NCBI RefSeq assembly: GCF_022581195.2
Contig: NC_061455.1
Coordinates: forward strand, 10,062,189-10,126,188
Origin: Helicoverpa zea
Lineage: Eukaryota > Arthropoda > Insecta > Lepidoptera > Noctuidae
DNA length: 64,000 nucleotides
Direction of reading: 5' to 3'
A model generated the notes under the pieces. The model saw only the letters and a list, made by a program, of their open reading frames with translations, did not search any database and was not told the origin of the DNA. The position numbers and the translations under genes were made by a program. Shown piece by piece: positions 35,851 to 47,800 of the stretch (position 1 is the stretch's first letter; each line of letters opens with the position of its first letter).

Positions 35851-36043
35851 TAACAGCCAGTTTCTTCATCAAAAGTTAAAGCCAAAGTAAAAGTCAAAGT
35901 AATGTCTAAAGCAAAAGTAACGGTCAAATTCAATTTTTCTATTAGTTTTTCTGTCACTTTAGCCTTGAAAAAACGAATTTGACCGTTACTTTTACTTTAG
36001 ACATTACTTTAACTTTTACTTTTGATGAAGAAACTGGCCGTAA
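35851..36043. repeat. Palindromic MITE, family B, copy 2
   Basis: TAACAGCCAGTTTCTTCATC at the left end and GATGAAGAAACTGGCCGTAA at the right end. It shares the internal GTAACGGTCAAATTC / GAATTTGACCGTTAC arms with the 17173 copy. Confidence 0.75.
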
Positions 36044-38310
36044 GACAACAAAATTAAGATGTTTGAATATGAGTATGTTTATCCAAAATGGAATCAAAAC
36101 ATCAAAAATATGTATCTAGTTATGACGGACAGAAAAAAATGATACAAAATATACCTCATTTAATCGTAAGTATTGTGGTTTCTGTCTAAATAATTATATC
36201 TCCGAAAGCGCCTACATTTTGCATATTTATTCTAATGAGTCATTTCAGGCGCCTTGCTTAACATCTGGGCAGAAATATAACAGACTCGAGCGCCATAAGC
36301 TGTGTAAATAATGTGTTTAATTTAGGAGAATATATACTCAAATCACGCGTATATTCGATAACCTATAAGATATAGTATTGATCCTTTAATCTCGATCTTA
36401 ATGGGGAAATACCTCACTTGGCCACTCCGAGCACGTGGTTTTTAGTACGCGGAAAGAAGACTTATCGGTCTTAATTTTTTACACAGTTAACATAGATACC
36501 TACTAATAACAAGTTTCTTAGTATGTATAAAGTTTATTACTAGACACCAGATCACAAGACATAATATATTTTTATAGAATCCGAGATTATTGAAAGACGA
36601 ACGTGTGAAATAATCGCAGTAGGTCTGTGTTTCGACAAAAATAATTAATTGTATTTTATTTTTGTGACAGTGTAGGTTTCCTCACGATGTTTGCCTTCAC
36701 CGTTAGTCGGTGGCATCTGAGATTAACTTACAAAGACTTTTATAGGTCACCTTACTGTACCCGGCAGAATGATGTTGAAATAGCACACTCGTGCTTAAGA
36801 AGAAGGCGTGATCTCCTCATAGTATATTCCTCACTATCTGATAATTTCAAATACAATAGCCCATTTTAGACTTCTTATAAATGCATTTAAAAGGTACTTA
36901 GGTTCTATCTATCTATGTGCTCAATATTCTTCCTTCTTGCCACAATAAAGTTGGTTGAGCTGGCATTTAAAAAATTAAAATACCTATATTCATTATTTAC
37001 CATAACAAGCTCGTGTCACTATCGTCATGGAAACTCCATGTGATCTCCGAACATTGGCCCAAGTCACTATATTTAGGTAAGTAGTTGAACTGCCATTGAT
37101 CGCAGAGTATTGTAGCGGACACTTCGGCAATTTAATCTTACAAAGAACATCCAGGTCACTAACATAATTCAGTTCAATATACCTGTATTATGCATGTCAC
37201 ATGACAAGAGGTATTACTAACCGATTAGCTACTAATTTTCTTAAAGACTTTATAGTTAATCTTTCAATTCTAGGAATGTGCATTTTCTTCTATCTTCCTA
37301 GAACTGTTCGTTAGGTTTTAGGTCTGACAAAGTATAATAGGGATTGCCCATGGGATTTGTCAGTAACAGGTTGTCCGAATTTGTCTCTTCATACGAGCTA
37401 AAGGTGACTACCGAGAAAACTAGATCTACTTAAATGTTACAGCGAATATCTCACTTTCTTTGTAACACGTCCTAAGCGAACATTTTCAGCAGTTACTCAT
37501 ATTATTATGCAAGTGTGATTAATTAAATGAAATTATGTGAAAGAGAACTTTTAGGATAAAGCTAAAATAACACCGCTGTTTGATCAAAATAATAGAACAC
37601 CTCAGCATATCGGTGTGATAATTTGACGTCGGTAAACCACGTCTTACATTGAATGACAGACAATAGGTATCAAGTTTTCATCCCGGGACTGTTTTAATCA
37701 AACCCTTTCACGATTGATATCTGACGTCATGACCTCAGACAAAACATCAATTCAAAATGTAGGTAACGTCCAAATCTAAACATCTGTTTGTGTTTTCTTC
37801 TAGTAAAATACTGGACTTATTTATTTAAACAGAATAAGGCAAGTCTTCAAATTCTGTGTAAATAGATGAGCATTGTTCTAAAAATACAAATCACGCTTCT
37901 TATGGGTAATCTTCATATATTATCTCAGTCATATGGTTTAGAAGATTATTCTCAAGTATCCACTTGCGTTTTGACTGATTATGACATCGATAAAGTTGCT
38001 GCAATCGTCTAACATTATGTGAATGAGATGTATGTAAAAATATATTTTAACGCTTAATACACGCACCACATAAAGTTATAGGGATGACTTATAAATATTA
38101 TAAGGGACAAAATTGAAAATGTACTTTAGAAAGTGCCCAATAGATTATTATTTAGGTACCTAATTATAAAAGCCAAATAATGATTTCGTTGTTTACCGAG
38201 CATATTAACATTAGCACTAGGTACAATCGGAATTATTTTTATCTTTTTAAACAATGCATAAATTAGTATTCTTACACCGAATATGCCTAGGATAGATAAG
38301 CTGTATCACT
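36044..38310. other. Intergenic region upstream of the carboxypeptidase pair
   Basis: No coding signal. A repeat block with GTTTCCTCACGATGTTTGCC occurs at 36665-36740, related to the one at 28071-28340. The rest is AT-rich and unassigned. Confidence 0.4.
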
Positions 38311-38314
38311 AATT

Positions 38315-38339
38315 GATAAAATATTGGTCCACTTTCAGT
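38315..38339 (+). promoter_or_regulatory. Candidate core promoter of the first carboxypeptidase
   Basis: A TATA-like GATAAAATA at 38315-38323 is followed about 20 bases later by an insect initiator match TTTCAGTA with TCAGT at 38335-38339. It lies 24 bases before the ATG at 38363. Spacing is slightly short, so this is tentative. Confidence 0.35.
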
Positions 38340-38362
38340 ACTGTATTTACTTGGTTATCAGA

Positions 38363-40825
38363 ATGTGGTTTTACACTATTTTTATTCTAATCTTTTCAAG
38401 CCAATATGTTGTCGGTGAGTTTGAGTTTTTATATTTAATTTCAGGATAATTTTAAAAACTAAAGATTGGGTAAAGCTCGTGTTTAATTAAGAGAAGAGTC
38501 TATCTTTAAAATTACTTTGATATTAATCTTTAAAACGAAGACAACACACTACAAGATTTTCGATCCAAATGTCTTATAAGTATGTACTGAAAATCTTGAA
38601 AGCACGGCATTGCCACAAAATGGTTTGATCACAGGATCTTGGCACCGGGAGTTTTCCTAAATAATGTAATAAAAACATCAAATACCTCTATTATCTGATA
38701 ATCATTGTTGTAGGTCAATTTGGATCGTTCAAACAAGACTTTGGATATGTGACTGTGAGAGAAGGTGCTCATATGTTTTACTGGTTGTTTTACACCACTG
38801 CTGATGTACCAAATTACACCGATAGGCCCCTAGTCGTATGGCTACAGGGGGGCCCAGGCGGGTCTTCTACGGGCATAGGCAATTTCGAAATATTAGGTCC
38901 ACTGGACCTATCGTTGCAGGAAAGAAATTATACTTGGGTAAGTGCCGTCATGGGAAAGAGCCCCTTTCACACAATTTAGCAAGTAGGTATATGAAATGAA
39001 TTATATCCTTCATATTACTTTTGCAGGTCAAAAACTTCAATGTTCTCTTTGTTGACAATCCTGTAGGCACTGGTTTTAGTTATGTCGATGACCTTCAACA
39101 TCTAACTACTACTAACGATGAAATAGGTAAGTATATAAAATATTTTTTGCTGTTACGTTTTTTATTGTTGTTTATAAAACTAATTAATTGGGAATTTATT
39201 TCTACAGCTCTAGACTTTGTGAACCTTATGCGTGGATTCTACAACGATCATCCGGAATTCCGAGGAGTACCACTTTATATTTACGGCCAATCGTACGGAG
39301 GAAAAATGGCGATTGATATGGGCATACGTATGCATGAGGTAAGCTTGCCCAACATCCATGTTTGTAAACTATATTCCGTCTCTTACGGAACTCATGTGAC
39401 ATGGGATATCAGTGTTAATTTAGAAGTCACTTGACCAGAAGCATATGATATATTGTGTAAAACAAAAATAAGGTGACAGTGCTAAAAACACAAATTAGGC
39501 TTTATGTACCACATTAGGTAACTGTTGTATATTTTAGGCGGAGCAAGCTGGTACGATTGGTTCTAACTTGAGGGGAGTTGCGATGGGCAATGCGTGGATA
39601 TCCCCAGTAGACGCTACTCTCACATGGGGCCCTCTGCTTCTAGCAGCTGGTCTTGTCGACCAAGACGGGCATGATGAAATTCAGAGTCACGCCAGGGAGG
39701 CTGAGCGTCTGTTCAATGAAGGATTATACGAACAATCTACTATGCAATGGGCAGCAACACAACAAGCAGTATTTAGGGGAACCACCAGAGTAGATTTTTA
39801 TAACATACTCACAAAAATGCCTGTTCCTAATTCTATACCAGATACAAGTGATGGAGCTTATGGTAAGTTCAAATAACGAGCCATTTAAAGGCTTAGATTC
39901 AGTTTTCAATACGCTTATCCTAAATGTTTTCAGAATTCTCAAAGAATATGATGATCCGAAATGGTATTTCGGAACTTTCCTCGGAGACAAGACAAGAAGA
40001 ATACAATCTCAGTGTTTTAATGAACACTTTAGTTAAAGAAGCATTAAATATCCCACAGCATGTGATATGGGGCAGCCAATCTGGTGCAGTCTTCGATTAT
40101 TTAAGAGGAGACTTTATGAAACCTGTTACCGCTGGCAGTCAGTATTAACAAACAATTAATTTTATTATTATTAGATAACATACTTGGAGCCCTTAGTTCC
40201 TTAGTTTATATTAAATATTTATAATGAAAACTCATTGAAATATTTGTTTTATTAAAAAGTTTTAAATAACATTTCAGTTGAGAAGTTGCTGACCGAAACG
40301 GATATTATTTTGACGAAATATAATGGAAATCTTGACTTGATTTGCGATACTCCAGGTAAAACATTTTATTACTTCAATACCTACCTAAAAGTTATCCTTC
40401 AGGTTTCTTTATTTATATTAAAGAAATTCCTTATTTTATTCAGAGGAATTGGAAAATAAATTGTAGGTAATAATTATTTTTTAAATAATGATATAGTTGT
40501 ACCTAATACATTTCAGGGCAAATACTTTGGGTAGATCGTCTTCAATGGCCTGGGGCTGAGGGCTACAAGAAAGCACCACGTCTGCCTATTTGGGAAAACG
40601 ATAAGCTGGAAGGTTACTACAAGTCTTACGGAAACTTTAGATTCTTCTGGATAAATGTCGCTGGTCACAGTGTAGGTTTTAGGAACAAGAGATTTCCCGA
40701 TCATGTTAGTAGCATAGTCGCTTTGTAGAATTCAAATAATTTGGCAATTATTATTTTTACAGGTACCGAGAGATAATCCAGCTGGAACCAACGCGTTCCT
40801 TCGCGACATGACTTCGTTTGGATAA
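38363..40825 (+). CDS. Secreted serine carboxypeptidase (S10), SCPEP1/vitellogenic-like
   Basis: Nine exons join in frame to 443 residues: 38363-38414, 38714-38937, 39027-39126, 39208-39338, 39538-39862, 39934-40137, 40278-40355, 40517-40671 and 40763-40825. Residues 1-18 (MWFYTIFILIFSSQYVVG) are a signal peptide. S10 motifs in order: VVWLQGGPGGSS (58-69, oxyanion loop), GQSYGG with nucleophile Ser154, NGNLD with Asp365, and AGHSVPRDNP with His422. The triad is complete. Two N-glycosylation sequons (NYT at 51 and 89) fit a secreted or lysosomal route. The family removes C-terminal residues from peptides at acidic pH. The closest style is the retinoid-inducible/vitellogenic carboxypeptidase group, judged by motifs only. 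Unusual: the residue before the nucleophile is Gln153, where GESY (Glu) is standard; that Glu forms the acid pair giving S10 enzymes their low-pH preference. Followed 1 kb downstream by a degenerate paralogue. Confidence 0.92.
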
Positions 40826-40840
40826 GGAGTAGACAATGTA

Positions 40841-40905
40841 AATAAATGAATTTCTAACTAAGTTTGTAAAAAATAATATACCTATATACCTATTCTAATA
40901 ATAAA
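40841..40905 (+). terminator. Poly(A) signals of the first carboxypeptidase
   Basis: AATAAA at 40841-40846 and again at 40900-40905, 16 and 75 bases after the stop codon. Confidence 0.55.
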
Positions 40906-41865
40906 TATCTCCTTTTCTTCCCTCTTTCCAGTAATTAATAAAAATCATGCCTGTATGCAATATAAACGTTGACGTTTATAAGAATTCTTTATAAGGAGGA
41001 TTACGTAGGTATGTGAAGAACAATAAAGATAATGCTCATTTTAAAATGCTTTTCAATAAAATGAATTTATTACCTACAACTTTAAGACAAGTTAATTCTC
41101 ATGTAAAGTAATTCTAAAGTAAGTACTAATTTGGTACCTAAATCCCACTGCATACGCTTATCTAAAAAGAGTAAGTTAGTGTTTGTAATTACATCCTGAA
41201 ATCACAAAAGAAATGTATGCAAATCAGGTGCAGCTTGTCATTTTTATATCTTATCTGAGTAATGCGTCAATGCTTGGACTAAATAGCTCTTTCAAAAGAT
41301 GAGGAAATAATCAGAAATAATTGATTGAATCTTCTTGATGATGTTAATTTTCAGAGTGGGTATAGGCCATAGGCATGCAAAAATGGCACAATGACACTTT
41401 TTAAATAGGTAAATATAATAAGCACTATTTAAAAACTTATATTGTAAAAAGTTTGTATAACTAATGAATTCGGGGTTACGAATAAAACCTCAGATATTTT
41501 AATTGATCTTATATATAAAAAATAATTGCTGTTCGTTATTCTTACTAAAACTCGAGAATGGCTGGACTGATTTGACTTTTTTTGATTTTAAAATATTTGT
41601 AAAGATTTACGATTTTACATTCCGTTGCAAAACCTCAAAACTTTGTCTTTCTTTATGGACGCAATTTAGATATCTAATATCATCAAATCGTTTGCACAAT
41701 CGAAATAGATTAATAGGTAAATACGAGTAGGTATGTTGTAAATCGATATTATCTTAGCAAAGCCGGTTTTCCTTATCAACTGATAGGCTTTATTGATTGA
41801 AGACCACATTAAAATTCATTTACATATTTAATTTAAGCCTTAAGCAGCTAGACGGATGTTTAAAA
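40906..41865. other. Gap between the two carboxypeptidase genes
   Basis: AT-rich with no exon. The block at 41500-41600 (CTCGAGAATGGCTGGACTGA) resembles a common moth repeat fragment. Confidence 0.35.
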
Positions 41866-44800
41866 ATGGTAAAAAAAAGTGTGATAATAGGCTTAAGTGT
41901 GGCTGCTACTGTAGTGGTTCTTACAGGAGTAGGAGTCCTTACGTGGTGGTTGGTTACGCGAGATAATGAGGTTGAGGCGGAGCCAGATGTAGACACGACG
42001 ACCACAACAACGACAACTACGACAACGACAACCACAACTACCACTGAGGCAACCCCAGAACCTGACTTCATTGTTGATCGTGAGTATTTTTTAAAACCTA
42101 CGTACCCAATACTGACCTCAACTACTTTTTCAAGTTAACGTTACAATATATAAGAGCTGCACCTATATTAAAATTTATTTTTGGTTGGTTGGTTAATAGG
42201 TATTTAAAAAAAAAATGAACATTTTGTTACGTGCATAACGAAATGTTATTCGGAAATACTGGTGCGAAACAGCTATATTTTATTTAACCCCTCTGCTCGA
42301 CAAGGTTTTGACATATGACTTTACCGTTGATTCGGCGGGATATTTGAATCGCGACATGGAACTCAAAAATTTGTACTAACTTTCAACACATAAATTCTAA
42401 GTCCGTAATGCCTGATCAGAAGTATTTTAACTATAACTTTAGAGCTCACTTATTTGACAACAACGTGCGAAGGTCAAATGGGGTCAGTTAATTCAGAAAT
42501 AGATAATAATTACGGTGTTTCTAAGTCTATCGAAAAGTTAGGCATTTCAAATTTGGTGAAAACTTACCAATAAATAATCGCATCACTTTCTCAAACACAA
42601 CACAAACGTCATATTTATAACATTTTCAATCCGTTGCAATACATTTCGTGCACTTATTTATGATTCATAACTAAAAAATCAGCACATAAAATACACAATA
42701 AAAATGAACAATTTACAAGATCAAAGTCAAGTAGAGTTTGGAACAGAGTACATTTTTTTTTTTCAATCAGCGATGTGCATTCGATACCTAAATCGGATGT
42801 TTATTATAAATAATCGAATACCAATTTTATATATATTTTTTAATAGAAACTTATTTCAATTTTATTTCTTAATTTTAAATTATAGGTTCAATTTGTTTTT
42901 GTTGTGAAGAAAAAATATTAAAGTTTTATGAAAGTTTTTAGCATAGGTAAAATTTTTATACTGGGTGTCCCATAAGTCCTTTGAATTTTAAATTTCGAAT
43001 AAAATTCAGATGGCGCGCCGGAATGGCGCGCGGGGTGCGGGGATAGCATCAACGGTCTTTCAGGAAAGTTTTATCGGAGCAGACCGTGGTTTTTGTGTGC
43101 GTGAGTCACAACAATGATTCGGCCACCATTGCGCGGCGTAAAGGACATTGGGCGAGATGTTTGAATGTTGGTCTACTCCCCCTCTAGTAATGAGTCATAC
43201 ATCATTTGAAAGGTCTTTTTAAGCGTTACATTTTGTACTTACATACTACTTACCAATTCTTAGTACTTTAGATGTTAGAACATGTTTAAGGTTTTTTATC
43301 GATAGTTAGTTTCAAGTCCTTAGATTCCTTCTCTAGTAATTAATTATATATCACTGGAAAGGCCTTTTTAAATCGAACATTTCGTACTTAAATACCTCTA
43401 ACAAATTGTCAGTACCTAAGAAGCTACAGTAGATTTTAGACATAGTTATTATTTCACTAAACATGGTCCAACTCCCTAAATACTAACAAATGACAATCGC
43501 CGCCGTACAAGAAAATACTTTATATAACATAAGCTTTCTATTGATGTATTACTTAATGCTAGAGGAGAGGTAGATCAAAACGCTCATTGTCCTTTGGTGG
43601 CGAAAAAAAATTCCTTCATTCCTCTAGGCATCGACTTAATATTTTTTATCCTTATGATCCCGCAGGACTTCTGAGGATCTGAGGCGGATGACGGGGAGTA
43701 GCGACCCCGCGCTTCTTTATAGCTTGTCGGTCAAAAATAATCTTTCTTGTTCTACTATAGTTCGGCCATTCAGAGAATGCGTTCCTGACACGTCGCGATT
43801 GAACTGACGACGTAACTACATTCATTGATTATTGATATAATAATGTTGTTTTAATGCTCCTCAATTGTTAAAACGGTAAACAACCAGCAAAAATATTTTT
43901 ATCGTAACTGCAACGCCATTGCAAAGTTACGTCGTCAGTTCAATCGCGACGTGTCAGGAACGCATTCTCTGAATGGCCGAACTATAGTCAATGCAATTTA
44001 TTTGATACCCGTATTGACAGATTTGTGAAAAGAAAAATAAGTCAGCGGCGGCCATCTTTCTTCCATCTTGGACCAGCTTTCGATGAACAGCGAGTAGCAG
44101 TTCCGACTACCTATTTGCCCTTTCAAACAATAAAATCGTCATAAAATTTTGCGATAACTACACCTAACTACAGCTCTCGTCAAATAGCTTTGCCGCTCAG
44201 TTAAAAAGTCGGAAGTAACGAACCGCCATTAAGTTTGGCAGGACTACAGGAATTCTGTACATAAAACACCCGAAAAAATAAATAAGTCTTCAAAATTTGC
44301 GGTCTTCAGAAATCCTAAAAACCGAAAAAAAAATATTCCGGCTACAACGTATTTTCTACCACTGATTTTCTAGCATTTTTTCAATATAAATAAAGTCATT
44401 TTACTTTTCCTAATTTATTTTCAGATTATAGTATACAAAAGTGCAATTTAGTAATATTATAATATCAAATAATATAAAATTATTAAATCGATTCTTTATT
44501 TTAACGAATCGGATCATTCGATGCAAAACTTCTATCACCGTCGCCATCTTGTCCATGCGTCTTCAAATTTAAAAAAACAACAAATGTAAACAAACATGGC
44601 GAGTTCGATCAGAATTCCCGGTAATTACGATTGGATTTTCAAAAGGTATATTACTAAAGGGATGCTAAATATGAAAGGTTTGAATGCGTCAAAATAGTTT
44701 AAATTTATTTAGTTATTTTATTTAGTACTCACAAATACGGTTTGATTGGAAAGAAAATAAATATGAGCGTAAATAATTAGGAAAGTGTATGACTCATTCG

Positions 44801-47800
44801 CAGACCCCGATTGGGGTCTAAACCGAGCTTACGGTAACATTGATGTTCAGACCCCAATCGGGGTCCGCTACGGATTTGACGGTTAAGTTAGGTACTTGTA
44901 AACAGTATTATAATACCAATTAGGTATCCAACTCAATACAAAAACTAAATACCTATGTACCTTCGTCGCGAAATAACACCATAATAAAGCCTAGGTGGGT
45001 GTAAAAAGTTATAATTCCCTGTCCCATTGTTATGTTTACAATTATATTGTTCCAATGTTGATTACCGTCATCCGCATCATTATCATCAGATATCAAATTA
45101 TCCAGCTATTTATTTTCTACACACATCTTTATTTTAATCACTTAGGTACGTCTAATGGGTGCCGTTTTTATTTCGAATTGTATAATAAGAAATAACATTT
45201 TATTTTTTTCAGAATTGGAAGGTGACGGGGGCTTTGGTGATGCTCAATACACCGCAGCTTTTACTAAGATACGGGATGTAGGAAACATATTCTGGTGGTT
45301 CTATCCAACTACTGCAGCCGGAGTTGGCACCGAGAAGCCCTTAATCCTATGGCTGGACGGTGTGACAGGCATCCCTCCAAGCTTACTGGCCAATTTAGGA
45401 ATGATTGGCCCTTATGACATCAATTCTAATAAAAGAGAAAACTCTTGGGTAATAAATGTTCCTTACAAATAATTTACGATATCAGTAGTAAACAAAGCAA
45501 GTCATCATTTAGAAATAAAGTCTTGATCACCACCAGGTGAATCGACTTGCATAACTTATTTATCACGACCGTTTTCCCCGAGGATCATGCAGTAAAATAA
45601 AGATTTTGTAATTTGTAGACCTCCTAACACATTTAAGGCTTAGGCCTAAGGCTCTACTCTATTTATCAATAACCTTAATACATTCCACAAAATACTACTA
45701 AAAATTAACTATCTACTTAATTCGAACCAATTTTTTTTTTCAAATCACATTTTACTTTACCAAACGTTGTTAATTATTTCAGGTCGATCGATATAATTTG
45801 CTATTCATTGATGCACCTTTGGGTACGGGTTTCAGTATTCCTTTAAACAATGATCAAATACCGAACAACGTTGATGAAAACGGTAAGAATCAAAGCACTA
45901 CCGCTGTCTCATGATAGTAAGTTAAATAGGTACTTTAACTAACGAAGGAAAAAAAAAAATATATATTTTATCCTTTCATTTTCAGCTGAACACTTAGCAA
46001 TAACTTTAGAATCTTTCTATACCGTGCATGAGGCCTACAGAAATGCTCCCTTGTACATTCTCGGTCAAGCACATGGAGCACAATTAGCTTTGGCACTTGC
46101 AATTAAACTACATCAAGTAAGTTTTCTTTCTGCAATTCAATTTTTATCTTTGAAATGTTAAAGTCCGAGTTCACCGACAACATTAAACAACACTAACTTC
46201 AGCTTTCTTAAAACTGTTGACTTTAATTTTTTACCTTCAATTTTGAAAATAAACAGTTGTTTTAAGAAAACCTATCGTTTTTGTTGTCTGTGACAATTGT
46301 GTCATGCCTTTCAGTCATCAATGCCTTTGAGTGTTGCAGAGTGAAGCTGCTTCAAACCTTCGTGGTGTAGTATTAGGCAATGGTATAATTTCGCCAGCCC
46401 TAGCTATGACGAAACTTGGCTTTTACCTCGAAGAACTCGGTTACATTGATGGCAATGGCCGCGCGGCTATAGAAAGTTTATCTCAAGAGACGACGGCAGC
46501 GGTGAACCTTGGAAATTTGGGAAATGCATTTGATAACTTCATTTCTTTGGGCCAATTTGTTAACGATAATGCTGGTGCCATAGCTGTTAACCTTGGTCAC
46601 ATCGTTGAGAAGTTAACTAGACAGTCTTCAGTTACGGGTAATTTAGTTAAGATATTATTGAGTTTTAAATTATGTCCACATTACAGGGCTATGCTTCGTT
46701 AACTTTAATAAACGCTCCGGTTATATATGTATTAAATTATTACCTTGATTTAAAACTAAGGTCACTAAAATATGATGAAAATCTCTTCATAAAAAACTAA
46801 TCGATAAATCATAATTCTTTCCAGATTACTTCGGCCAGCGTCAATACTTGAGAAGCGTATTAAAAAACATAGACTTTGATATAATGGATAACGTGGTAGG
46901 TCCCGCTTTGGGTATTCCTGCTACAGTAAAATACGACTCAGGACGGGAATACGTGATTGATGCGTTTAGGAGCACTTTCATGACCCCAGCTACGGACAAA
47001 GGTATTTTGCAGTTTTATTTAGGTTGTAGTTGTAGGCAATAACTGTTCCCTGTAACTCATATACGAATGATAGATTTTTAGAACGGAATAACAGAGCTGA
47101 AAAAAGTCGTAATCAAGTTTATCCGCGATACATGTGTTTTACCCATCAGGAACCATGTTTCTTTGATGTGCTATCTACGACATTTCTTTAAAGAGTAAAA
47201 AAACTACAAAAGTAAGAAGACAGGAACTACACGTCCTCATTTTGCGCAATTTAAATCGAAATTTATTTTATATGCGAAAGCTTATATAAGTATGTATGGA
47301 TGCAGCGTATGAGTGTACGTGTGTATGAATCTTGATGAAATTAAACTTGGCAGTAGGTACCTACCCAATATAGCTAGGTAATATCAGAGTATGGATATAA
47401 TATCACTGGACTGTTTTTTATCGATAAACGAGAAGTAGAAACCGTAAACCGGGGCGTAAGCTAGTAGATAGAGATACGAACATAATAAATAATTCTTATT
47501 AACTTTTACTCACCTTCAACGTAGACTTATTTCCTTATCCAGAAATTATCTTGTGTTATTGCAGTTGAATACATTCTTCAAAACACGGAACTCACCGTTT
47601 CTATCTACAATGGCAATTTGGACGCTGTATCGAACACACCAGGTATATAACTATTACGTCTATTATCAAACTTTAATTACATAATAACAAACTAGTACTT
47701 GACTAGGAAATGAACAAATTAGAAATGAATTAGTTTTTTTTATTGCCGCTATTTTTCAAAAAGGGAATGTGGTTGGCATTGATCATAGATTAAGATTTGT

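Noticed and set aside
41820..42071. Poly-Val minus-strand frame
   Set aside because: Antisense shadow of the poly-Thr stalk codons.
44596..44645. ATG in good context (CAAACATGG) opening MASSIRIPGNYDWIFK before a GTATAT donor, as an alternative first exon of the dead carboxypeptidase
   Set aside because: The exon would end in phase 2 while the next carboxypeptidase exon needs phase 1. It lies among transposon debris.
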